Shown in pieces: positions 1 to 5,166 of a stretch of 5,166 nt of DNA. Under the pieces are notes generated by a model. The model ran no database searches. It was not told the DNA's origin and saw nothing but the letters and a program-made list of their open reading frames with translations. The position numbers and the translations under genes are program-made. The number at the start of each line of letters is the position of its first letter. Position 1 is the first letter of the stretch. This DNA is from Treponema sp. (GTDB lineage Bacteria > Spirochaetota > Spirochaetia > Treponematales > Breznakiellaceae): positions 1-5,166 of the forward strand of contig JAISPH010000181.1 of NCBI GenBank assembly GCA_031275035.1, written 5' to 3'.

Positions 1-57
1 TACCGCATGGCAAAGACTATTACAATACTCGGTGCGATGAGAAACTACATGTCTTAA
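1..57 (+). CDS. Possible 3' end of an upstream gene (partial, unrecognised)
   Basis: Frame 1 is open from the left edge and encodes the last 18 residues YRMAKTITILGAMRNYMS before a TAA at 55-57. The stop falls exactly at the foot of the long palindrome at 54-134, as expected if a gene ends there and a structured element follows. No family can be recognised from so short a tail. An 18-codon open stretch is common by chance, and frame 3 is also open, to a TAG at 93-95, so this is only a weak call. Confidence 0.25.
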   Translation, partial: YRMAKTITILGAMRNYMS

Positions 58-134
58 AATGTGTTGTTCCAACCCGCGCTGCCTGGAATGGATAGATTCC
101 ACTACGGGCTATGCGCGGGTGACAGCACAGTTAA
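54..134. repeat. 81-nt nested imperfect palindrome
   Basis: Five successive paired blocks close on one another. TTAA 54-57 pairs with 131-134. TGTGTTGT 60-67 pairs with ACAGCACA 122-129, with one G-T pair. ACCCGCGC 72-79 pairs perfectly with GCGCGGGT 113-120. GCC 81-83 pairs with GGC 107-109. TGGAAT 84-89 pairs perfectly with ATTCCA 96-101 around a six-base loop. This gives 29 pairs, with small bulges mostly on one side (58-59, 68-71, 80, 102-106, 110-112, 121, 130). No T tract follows, so it is not a typical intrinsic terminator. A GTTAAC lies at 130-135. Candidate identities are an integron attC-like recombination site, a REP-type or MITE-like palindrome, or a structured 3' UTR. The pairing is seen directly; the identity is inference. 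Confidence 0.6.
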
Positions 135-153
135 CGGTGGAGGCGGTATCAGG

Positions 154-180
154 TTGACCATTACCAACTGGGGGTACACT
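154..180 (+). promoter_or_regulatory. Weak candidate promoter and ribosome binding site for the lipoprotein gene
   Basis: GGGGG at 170-174 sits eight bases before the ATG at 183 and is the only plausible Shine-Dalgarno-like sequence, although it is not a standard AGGAGG. A TTGACC at 154-159 and a TACACT at 175-180 resemble -35 and -10 hexamers, but the spacing is only 15 bp. They would also place the transcript start at or beyond the first ATG. The two readings compete, and neither is strong. Confidence 0.25.
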
Positions 181-182
181 AA

Positions 183-1037
183 ATGTTAATGAAAAAAGTA
201 TGGGCTTTGCCGGCACTGGTTTTGCTCCTGGTTTCCTGCGCCAGGACCACGAAGGTTTTTACCCGTGAGGAACTGCGAGAGTTTGCCTGGGATATAATGA
301 ACCCGGCGGGCATCTACTTCTGGGACGAATTCGGCCAATACCGGGATCAGTACAAACTGAGCGACGAGGAATCGGAGATCCTTGGGGAGTGGACCTTTCT
401 TCACGAGGGCGTTTTCTATTTTTTCCCCAACGGGCTGTTTCTTCACCGCCAGTCCAGACCGGAATACAAAGACGACCCCACAAAGAGGATCGAGGGGGCC
501 CTGGGGATATGGTCGATCAGGGACCAGGCGGTCTACGCCAGGATCTTCGGTTTTGATGTGTGCACCGGAAGGACGGAGAATTTCTTTGACGAGACGGGAA
601 TCCATGAGTACGTCATGGTGGAGCCCTACGAGGTCAAAATAATAAATACCGGGGAAATTATGCCCACCGGATACGCCAGGACTTTCTTTAAGCCGGTAGA
701 GCCGCCCAAATCGATCAGGGAGCAGCTTGTAATCAGGCGCCTTTCCATAGCGGAGCGGATAGCGAAAATAAAAGAGGACAGGGAGATACTGAAAAAGGGC
801 GTCGGCGCCTTACGGTTCCTCTATCGGGTTCATGTAATCACGGACACAGGAAAGCCGGAGAAGGCATATAACCTGTTCACGCTTGTGCCGAAAATGGCGG
901 AGGACAATGTTTCCGGCCTGGATATTGTAACAGACCCCGCAATGGTCGAGGAGTATTTTGTACGATCCTTGTCGCATCCTTACGAGGACCGCTACAAATA
1001 CATTGACAACCCGGGGGCGGCGCCAATAGAGTTTTAG
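183..1037 (+). CDS. Putative envelope lipoprotein of unknown function
   Basis: The 284-residue product begins with a short lipoprotein signal peptide: basic residues (KK, 4-5), a hydrophobic core at residues 7-17 and a lipobox LVSC with the acceptor cysteine at residue 19. It should be exported, lipidated and membrane-anchored. Residues 67-125 look like beta strands with recurring glycine-tryptophan turns (GEW at 68-70, YFFPNG at 79-84, GIW at 108-110), reminiscent of lipocalin-like or small beta-barrel domains. That resemblance is only suggestive. Residues 187-205 are charged and probably helical. One further cysteine is at residue 127. An in-frame TAA directly precedes the ATG at 183, so the frame cannot start earlier. 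The alternative ATG at 189 would give a more usual MKK start. No family is recognised and no catalytic motif is visible. The next same-strand gene lies 545 bp away, so an operon is unlikely. Confidence 0.85.
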   Translation: MLMKKVWALPALVLLLVSCARTTKVFTREELREFAWDIMNPAGIYFWDEFGQYRDQYKLSDEESEILGEWTFLHEGVFYFFPNGLFLHRQSRPEYKDDPTKRIEGALGIWSIRDQAVYARIFGFDVCTGRTENFFDETGIHEYVMVEPYEVKIINTGEIMPTGYARTFFKPVEPPKSIREQLVIRRLSIAERIAKIKEDREILKKGVGALRFLYRVHVITDTGKPEKAYNLFTLVPKMAEDNVSGLDIVTDPAMVEEYFVRSLSHPYEDRYKYIDNPGAAPIEF

Positions 1038-1045
1038 GATCGCGG

Positions 1046-1068
1046 CCTGCCGTCCCGGAGGCGGCAGG
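1046..1068 (+). repeat. GC-rich hairpin just after the lipoprotein gene
   Basis: CCTGCCG at 1046-1052 is perfectly complementary to CGGCAGG at 1062-1068 across a nine-base loop, starting eight bases after the TAG at 1035-1037. Its position suits a transcript-end structure protecting or ending the lipoprotein message. The following bases (TGTTCCGC) are not a T tract, so it is not a standard intrinsic terminator. Confidence 0.5.
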
Positions 1069-1090
1069 TGTTCCGCGCTTGCTGCGGAGG

Positions 1091-1108
1091 CGTGTCCATC
1101 GGGACACG
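1091..1108. repeat. Perfect 7-bp hairpin with ATCG loop
   Basis: CGTGTCC at 1091-1097 pairs perfectly with GGACACG at 1102-1108 around a four-base loop. It lies 53 bp after the lipoprotein stop codon. There is no T tract on either side, so its role is unknown. It may form a tandem of 3' structures with the hairpin at 1046-1068. Confidence 0.45.
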
Positions 1109-1255
1109 AACAAAGGCATGAACCGTGAAGACCAAAGGCCGGTGCGTAAGACCGCGCGGGGGGACGGATTTTCCGGCCCTGTTTGATCGCGCGTTCTTTG
1201 CCCGGCCCTTTGGCCTTTGTGATTTCTTAAAGGCGCTTTCATCGCCGCCGCGCGC

Positions 1256-1330
1256 CAAAAATCATAAATTTATCACAAAAACTCATAAATAATACCATTA
1301 TTACTTTATATAAACCCGTTAATAAATATC
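1256..1330. promoter_or_regulatory. AT-rich block with two TCATAAAT direct repeats upstream of the chemoreceptor promoter
   Basis: This block is strongly AT-rich between GC-rich flanks. TCATAAAT occurs at 1262-1269 and 1283-1290, exactly 21 bp apart, and each copy is preceded by an A run. It lies about 48-76 bp upstream of the -35 hexamer at 1338. A-rich tracts in this position commonly act as upstream promoter elements or bind regulators and nucleoid proteins. The repeats and composition are visible; a regulatory role is inferred. Confidence 0.35.
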
Positions 1331-1337
1331 CGTGTCG

Positions 1338-1367
1338 TTGACAGGCGGCAACAGCCGATCCTATCTT
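1338..1367 (+). promoter_or_regulatory. Probable sigma-70-type promoter of the chemoreceptor gene
   Basis: A perfect TTGACA -35 hexamer at 1338-1343 is followed after 18 bp by TATCTT at 1362-1367, which matches the -10 consensus at four of six positions. Transcription would start near 1374, leaving a leader of about 210 nt before the chemoreceptor ATG. The AT-rich block just upstream supports promoter function. No downstream feature except the chemoreceptor gene needs this promoter. Confidence 0.5.
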
Positions 1368-1373
1368 TGTAAC

Positions 1374-1582
1374 CGAATAGAATTTGGAGTAGTAATGGAA
1401 TTTGGCGCATTGTCATGTTTTTGCGTTCCAATGAACTGCCTCGCCCCAATGCTCCCCCGCGAACCGGCGAGCGGGCTCCCGGGTTTACACTCGCGCGTTC
1501 CAATAACCAAATATTCGGCTCAAAGGCCCCCGCGAATATTTCGCTCTAGGGGTTGTCCATTCTATGTACACGGGGAAGAACC
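1374..1582 (+). other. Long structured 5' leader of the chemoreceptor gene
   Basis: About 210 nt separate the predicted transcript start from the ATG, and no gene is evident. GCGTTCCAAT occurs twice, at 1423-1432 and 1495-1504. The first copy can close a hairpin (TGGAA 1396-1400 with TTCCA 1426-1430, and CGCA 1406-1409 with TGCG 1422-1425, with a five-base bulge). AAATATTCG 1509-1517 pairs perfectly with CGAATATTT 1533-1541. The latter arm also forms a rival hairpin: GCGAA 1532-1536 with TTCGC 1540-1544, capped outside by CCCC 1528-1531 with GGGG 1549-1552. It does not match a riboswitch family I recognise. Confidence 0.35.
1572..1578 (+). promoter_or_regulatory. Ribosome binding site deciding the chemoreceptor start
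   Basis: GGGGAAG at 1572-1578 lies four bases before the ATG at 1583. The frame could start ten codons earlier at a TTG (1553). The ATG is preferred because it follows this purine-rich site and places the basic residues KLKYR directly before the first membrane helix, as is usual for chemoreceptors. Confidence 0.5.
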
Positions 1583-3793
1583 ATGAAACTGAAATATCGT
1601 TTATCTATTATTGTCATTTCCATCTTAGTCGTCATTGTAGCGGCTATATCAATTATTTTGCTGAACCGGGCATCTTCCCTGCAGATGAATGCCGCGCATA
1701 TAAGCCAGGAACGGCTTGCCGCGGAGCAGAGCAGGGTTATCCAAATGAGCTATGAGGGATATCTGCATACCGCCTATGCTCTGGCCGATACCCTGTCCGA
1801 TTTTGACAAGGCTGATGTGGGCAGACAGCGTAACCGTTTTGATCAAATTATGGAATCGATACTGATGTCAGAAGATCAGCTTATCGCCATTTTTGTGGTC
1901 TTTAGGCCAAATACCATCGATCCCGGCATGGATGCCACCTTTGCGGGAATGCCCGGCAGTACCGAAACCGGCCAATGGGCCAACTGGTATACCCGGAGGT
2001 CCGGGAATATTGAGCATCTCACCTACAACAACATACCGGCGATCATGGAGACTATCACCGGGCCAGACGCGCGGAAAGAGATAGTGTACGATCCGGTACC
2101 CCAGATTGTAGGGGGTAAAAGTACTTTTACGATACGAATCACCGTGCCGGTTATTCGGCGCACAAATAACGAGGTAGTGGGACGAGTGGGGGTGAATATT
2201 GATATAAGCCATACCCAACCAGTGGTAGACAACATCGTTAACGACAAAGACATGAGGGATATAACCGCCATGACGGTTTATACAAACGACAGCACGATTA
2301 TTGCCAGTTATTCGCTCGATCATATCGGTAAATCCCTTTTGGATGCCCAAAAAACCCTGTACAGCGAGGATATTAATATGGCCAGCAATGTGGTGCTGTC
2401 GGGTAAAAAGCAGAGGTTCTCGGTATATTCGGAAATCCTCGGGAAAGACCTGGAGCTTATCCTGTACCCCTTTACCATCGGCGAGGCCGGCATCCATTGG
2501 TCTCTGATGCTGGGAACGGAAAAGAATATCATCCTTGAAGACGTCAATGCCCTGACCGTTTTTACCATTATCCTTGGAATAAGCGCCACAATTATCGCGG
2601 CGGTCATTGTTTTCTTTGTTTCGGGAAGCATTACCAAGCCTATCATCAATGTGGCTGTGACCCTTAAAGATATATCCGAGGGTGAGGGAGACCTGACAAA
2701 AACCGTTGCCACCAGTTCCAAAGACGAGATTGGCGACCTTGCCCGGTACTTCAACGCGACTCTGGAAAAGATACGGACCCTGATAACTACCATCAAGAAT
2801 CAAAGCGTATCGCTTTTTGATATTGGGAATGAGCTTTCCAGCAACATGACCCAAACAGCTTCCGCCATCAACGAGATTACCGCCAATATTCAGAGCATCA
2901 AGGGCCGGGTGATTAACCAGTCCGCGTCGGTAACGGAAACCAACGCGACCATGGAACAGATCACCCTCAACATCAACAGACTCAGCAGCCAGGTAGATCA
3001 GCAAAGTTCCAGCGTGGCGCAGTCTTCCGCCGCCATTGAAGAAATGCTTGCCAACATTCAGTCCGTTTCCCAAACCCTGTCCAATAATGCCGGCAACGTA
3101 AAGGAGTTGATCGAATCCTCTGAAGTAGGCCGCACGGGCCTGCATGGTGTGGCGGAGGATATCCAGGAGATTGCCAGGGAATCCGAAGGACTTTTGGAAA
3201 TCAACGCGGTAATGCAGAATATTGCCAGCCAGACAAACCTTCTGTCCATGAACGCCGCCATTGAGGCGGCCCACGCCGGAGAAGCGGGAAAGGGATTCGC
3301 GGTAGTTGCCGACGAGATCCGCAAACTGGCCGAAAATTCCGGGGAACAGTCCAAGACCATTTCAACGGTTCTAAAAAAGATCAAAGATTCTATCGACAAG
3401 ATCACCAAGTCGACCGAAAGTGTTCTTAACAAATTCGAAGCTATAGAGCGGGGCGTCAAGAAAGTTTCGGATCAGGAAGAACACATCAGGAACGCTATGG
3501 AGGAGCAGAACGAGGGGAGCAAACAGATACTGGACGCCATTGGGCAGTTAAACGATGTAACCCAGACGGTTAAAAACAGTTCCAAGGAGATGCTTGAGGG
3601 GAGCCAGCAGATCATCGAGGAGAGCAAAAACCTGGAAAGGGTAACCCAGGAGATAAGCAACGGGATGAACGAGATGTCCGTCGGGGCCGATGAAATCAAC
3701 GTGGCGGTGGACCGGGTAAACACCATCAGCGGGCAGAATAAATCAAGCATCGATGTGCTGGTTCATGGAGTGTCGAGGTTCAAAGTAGAATAG
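1583..3793 (+). CDS. Methyl-accepting chemotaxis protein (dCache-HAMP-MCP signal domain)
   Basis: This is a complete 736-residue inner-membrane chemoreceptor. It would sense an extracytoplasmic ligand and control the CheA kinase through CheW. Residues 7-28 form the first membrane helix. Residues about 35-318 form the sensor, with features typical of a dCache_1 domain: [17 protein letters not shown] around 120-136, YDPV at 169-172, and TVPV and VGVNID at 187-207. Residues about 325-346 form the second membrane helix, followed by a HAMP domain at about 347-400 with P353 and DEIG at 381-384. The signalling hairpin tip is at 547-583 ([17 protein letters not shown], then [11 protein letters not shown]). 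E486/E487, in SAAIEEMLA, is a plausible methylation pair. Each arm from the tip (E567) is about 168 residues, or roughly 24 heptads, matching a long cytoplasmic-domain class. No C-terminal NWETF-type tether for CheR/CheB is present; the protein ends in RFKVE. The ligand cannot be predicted. No other chemotaxis gene is in the window, so this looks like an orphan receptor. Confidence 0.97.
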   Translation: MKLKYRLSIIVISILVVIVAAISIILLNRASSLQMNAAHISQERLAAEQSRVIQMSYEGYLHTAYALADTLSDFDKADVGRQRNRFDQIMESILMSEDQLIAIFVVFRPNTIDPGMDATFAGMPGSTETGQWANWYTRRSGNIEHLTYNNIPAIMETITGPDARKEIVYDPVPQIVGGKSTFTIRITVPVIRRTNNEVVGRVGVNIDISHTQPVVDNIVNDKDMRDITAMTVYTNDSTIIASYSLDHIGKSLLDAQKTLYSEDINMASNVVLSGKKQRFSVYSEILGKDLELILYPFTIGEAGIHWSLMLGTEKNIILEDVNALTVFTIILGISATIIAAVIVFFVSGSITKPIINVAVTLKDISEGEGDLTKTVATSSKDEIGDLARYFNATLEKIRTLITTIKNQSVSLFDIGNELSSNMTQTASAINEITANIQSIKGRVINQSASVTETNATMEQITLNINRLSSQVDQQSSSVAQSSAAIEEMLANIQSVSQTLSNNAGNVKELIESSEVGRTGLHGVAEDIQEIARESEGLLEINAVMQNIASQTNLLSMNAAIEAAHAGEAGKGFAVVADEIRKLAENSGEQSKTISTVLKKIKDSIDKITKSTESVLNKFEAIERGVKKVSDQEEHIRNAMEEQNEGSKQILDAIGQLNDVTQTVKNSSKEMLEGSQQIIEESKNLERVTQEISNGMNEMSVGADEINVAVDRVNTISGQNKSSIDVLVHGVSRFKVE

Positions 3794-3826
3794 CTGCGGC
3801 TGTTCCGGGGACCGGGCGTTCCGGCC
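3794..3826. other. 33-bp convergent gap with no clear terminator
   Basis: The chemoreceptor gene and the minus-strand hydrolase-like gene meet tail to tail across this gap. GTTCCGG occurs twice (3802-3808 and 3818-3824), and CCGG at 3805-3808 and 3812-3815 can form a very small hairpin. Neither strand has a T tract after a stem, so termination must occur elsewhere or by another mechanism. Confidence 0.4.
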
Positions 3827-5053
3827 TCACAATTCCCTGACGGCTCCATGTTCGTAAATATACAGAGCGGGCGCCCCTTCCGGCTCCCCGCCGTCCGGGG
3901 GGCTTCCTGTTTTCAGGATGAACACGTTGGGCTTTAACGTAATTTCACTGCCCCCGGGGAGCTGTTCCGCGGGGTTTTCTTCTTCCTCCCGGCAGGAAAT
4001 AAACGCGCGGGGATCCTTTTCCGCGATAACCACCGCCGCGGCGTTTACCGCCAGGCGGTTCTGTTCCCGGATACTAAAGGCCCGGCAGGCGGGACAGGCG
4101 CACCACAGGTGTTCCGCCCCCCGGTCCGGCCAGAGGTGGTAGATTCGCCGGGCTTCCGGCTCCGTGTCACGGGCGTCACGGGATTTACCCTGCCCTACCC
4201 CGCGCCAAAGCTCCTGTTGATCAAGCAGGCCCCTCACGCGCTGTTGCACAAGTTTGATGGCATCGGGACTGGTGGGGCAGAAATGGTGATCCGCCTTTCT
4301 TTTTCCCTCTTCCATGCGGAAAATATCCCGCTTAAAAAAGAAATAACGCCGGGGTACCAGGAAACCCAGGTCCCAGCCCCCCCGTTCAACGATAAGATTC
4401 CAGTTTTTTCCCGCTTCCGCCGCGGCCCTGATTCCGGGGGCCTTCCCAAGCCTTTTATCCCGCAGTGAAAACAGCAGAACATCTACACGGTTCCGGGCAG
4501 CCCACTGGCACAGGGCGGGGAGTTCCCTGTGGGGCACACCGGGAGGGATAACCAGACGGCGCCGGTTTTCCGGGGAAGGATTGGATCGGACATAAACTCC
4601 CGGAACTTTAAGGGGGTAGATTCCCGCTCCGGCGCGGAGCCCGGTTGTACTGCCGATGCCCCCGGCTATGCCGCCGGCACGACCGGCTTCCGCCGGGCCG
4701 GGAGGCGGCAGTTCCTGCCCGGGGCCGGGCCAGCGGAAACCCAGGGCCTCAAGAAAACTGTAGACGCCATTGCAGAGTCCCCGCCGGGAATCGCCGTATA
4801 TCTCCACCCGGTCCCGGCCAGCCCGCCAGGTGTAGCCCCCCCGTTCATCGCTCGAATTCTCCGGGTTCAGCACTATGATGGGCGTAGAATCACCCGGCGC
4901 GGGACCGGCGGCATCCAGGACGGCGGGGATATCTTCGCCCAGACCGTCCCGTTTACGAAGCGCGGCGATCCGGCGGGCCAGGTCTTCCGCCGCGACCGGC
5001 GCCGGAAAAGGCGCCAGAATGACCCATTTCGCGGAAACGTCAAAATAATCCAT
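3827..5053 (-). CDS. DUF4838 / alpha-glucuronidase-like glycoside hydrolase homologue, short form
   Basis: The 408-residue product resembles DUF4838 proteins, a family related to GH67 alpha-glucuronidases and the GH20-type N-terminal fold; characterised relatives are carbohydrate-active. Residues 8-63 fit the opening strand-helix unit (KWVILAP, then IIVLNP). Residues 72-109 carry the hallmark GGYTWR, VEIYGDSRRGLCNGVYSF and LEALGFRWP. Residues 110-148 are a Gly/Pro/Ala-rich linker. Residues 149-355 look like the early part of a barrel, including FCPTSPDAIKLV at 258-269, then D310 with a three-cysteine cluster C318, C320 and C323. Family members are usually much longer and often secreted. This one stops soon after KPNVFILKTG and has no signal peptide, so it may be truncated or a cytoplasmic short form. 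The ATG at 5053 is the only ATG, GTG or TTG start available upstream in frame, but no Shine-Dalgarno sequence is visible. The gene is visibly more GC-rich than the chemoreceptor. Activity and substrate are unknown. Confidence 0.75.
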   Translation of the reverse strand: MDYFDVSAKWVILAPFPAPVAAEDLARRIAALRKRDGLGEDIPAVLDAAGPAPGDSTPIIVLNPENSSDERGGYTWRAGRDRVEIYGDSRRGLCNGVYSFLEALGFRWPGPGQELPPPGPAEAGRAGGIAGGIGSTTGLRAGAGIYPLKVPGVYVRSNPSPENRRRLVIPPGVPHRELPALCQWAARNRVDVLLFSLRDKRLGKAPGIRAAAEAGKNWNLIVERGGWDLGFLVPRRYFFFKRDIFRMEEGKRKADHHFCPTSPDAIKLVQQRVRGLLDQQELWRGVGQGKSRDARDTEPEARRIYHLWPDRGAEHLWCACPACRAFSIREQNRLAVNAAAVVIAEKDPRAFISCREEEENPAEQLPGGSEITLKPNVFILKTGSPPDGGEPEGAPALYIYEHGAVREL

Positions 5054-5061
5054 ACCGCATA

Positions 5062-5092
5062 GTACACAATATGACAGAACTGGTACACAATA
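5062..5092 (-). repeat. Two 10-bp direct repeats upstream of the hydrolase-like gene, possible operator
   Basis: On the minus strand TATTGTGTAC occurs at 5092-5083 and again at 5071-5062, separated by 11 bp, so the copies are 21 bp apart, about two helical turns. The near copy ends eight bases before the ATG at 5053. A protein bound there would sit on one face of the helix and could block expression. No good -35/-10 pair is found around the repeats. Confidence 0.4.
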
Positions 5093-5126
5093 CGCAGGGT
5101 AAAACCATAGCCCGCAAAGAACTTAA

Positions 5127-5166
5127 CGGAGAGAGAGGGATTTGAACCCTCGGTACCCTTACGGGT
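5127..5166 (-). tRNA. tRNA-Ser, 3' part (runs off the window edge)
   Basis: On the minus strand the visible part begins in the long variable arm (ACCC, GTAA loop, GGGT; 5166-5153). It continues through a perfect T arm, GAGGG 5151-5147 and CCCTC 5139-5135 around the loop TTCAAAT, and ends with the 3' acceptor strand TCTCTCC (5134-5128) and discriminator G at 5127. The long variable arm marks a class II tRNA. The implied acceptor GGAGAGA and G73 point to serine rather than leucine or tyrosine. The anticodon lies outside the window. CCA is not encoded (TTA follows), so it must be added after transcription. The gene is 73 bp upstream of the hydrolase-like gene on the same strand. Confidence 0.92.

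Larger units (their letters stand above)
1038..1337. other. Gene-free spacer, GC-rich then AT-rich, with small inverted repeats
   Basis: I see no convincing gene here; the short open frames on either strand look like chance. The first part (to about 1255) is GC-rich and contains several inverted repeats: 1046-1052 with 1062-1068, 1091-1097 with 1102-1108, and CAAAGGCC at 1133-1140 with GGCCTTTG at 1212-1219. CCGGCCCT occurs directly at 1173-1180 and 1202-1209. GAACAAAGGC at 1108-1117 recurs as GACCAAAGGC at 1130-1139, 22 bp on. From about 1256 to 1330 the composition switches abruptly to AT-rich. None of the hairpins is followed by a T run, so the lipoprotein gene has no recognisable intrinsic terminator. 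Confidence 0.6.

Noticed and set aside
1..182. CRISPR array or transposon end at the left edge
   Set aside because: There is no repeated unit with spacers and no transposase; the only structure is the single nested palindrome reported above.
877..1258. Minus-strand frames across the lipoprotein 3' end and the spacer
   Set aside because: Arg/Pro-rich products with no domain features are typical of chance open frames in GC-rich DNA.
1232..1261. GGCGC/GCGCC stem followed by an A run, considered as a terminator
   Set aside because: The run is A, not T, on the plus strand, and there is no minus-strand gene for it to terminate.
1354..1361. GCCGATCC, similar to the -10 of sigma-28 chemotaxis promoters (GCCGATAA)
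   Set aside because: The required TAAA about 15 bp upstream is absent (TCGT at 1335-1338); the sigma-70-type pair at 1338-1367 fits better.
1403..1424. TGGCGC followed by TTGC, considered as a sigma-54 promoter
   Set aside because: The GG and GC elements are 17 bases apart instead of the required 10.
1332..1586. An 84-codon plus-strand frame overlapping the chemoreceptor start
   Set aside because: It has no ribosome binding site, its composition is unlike a protein, and it starts inside the predicted promoter.
1868..3274. A 468-codon open frame on the minus strand inside the chemoreceptor gene
   Set aside because: It lies entirely antisense to a clearly real receptor gene, its product has no recognisable motif, and long antisense frames arise readily opposite such genes.
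4109..5062. Plus-strand open frames opposite the hydrolase-like gene
   Set aside because: They are shadows of the GC-rich minus-strand gene, which has recognisable family motifs; the plus-strand products are low-complexity Arg/Pro/Gly sequences.

Overview
The window carries three substantial protein genes and the 3' end of a tRNA gene. It most likely comes from a spirochaete, probably a treponeme. The grounds are the chemoreceptor signalling tip ([24 protein letters not shown]), which has a treponemal flavour, and a short lipoprotein signal peptide. This assignment is pattern recognition; no database was searched.

Layout: (1) Positions 1-182 may hold the last codons of an upstream gene, followed by a long nested palindrome (54-134) that no gene explains. 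(2) 183-1037 (+) encodes an unrecognised 284-residue lipoprotein. (3) 1038-1582 is a 545-bp gene-free stretch. Its first part is GC-rich with several small inverted repeats. An AT-rich block (about 1256-1330) follows, with a pair of 8-bp direct repeats, then a good housekeeping-type promoter (1338-1367) and a leader of about 210 nt containing competing hairpins. (4) 1583-3793 (+) encodes a complete 736-residue methyl-accepting chemotaxis protein with a dCache-type sensor, HAMP domain and long signalling hairpin. (5) 3827-5053 (-) converges on it and encodes a GC-rich 408-residue protein. It resembles the N-terminal and early barrel part of DUF4838 / alpha-glucuronidase-like glycoside hydrolases but ends early and has no signal peptide. 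(6) 5127-5166 (-) is the 3' part of a tRNA-Ser gene lying just upstream of that gene on the same strand.

The genes do not form an obvious single pathway. The lipoprotein and chemoreceptor are both envelope proteins on the same strand, but the long spacer and the promoter at 1338 argue for separate transcription. The chemoreceptor would feed extracytoplasmic ligand information to CheA/CheW; its ligand cannot be read from the sequence. The hydrolase-like gene could be read through from the tRNA promoter, because no convincing promoter or ribosome binding site of its own is visible. No transposase, CRISPR array or intrinsic terminator with a T tract was seen. The most unusual signals are the 81-nt palindrome near the left end, the mutually exclusive hairpins ahead of the chemoreceptor gene, and two 10-bp direct repeats exactly 21 bp apart ahead of the hydrolase-like gene.
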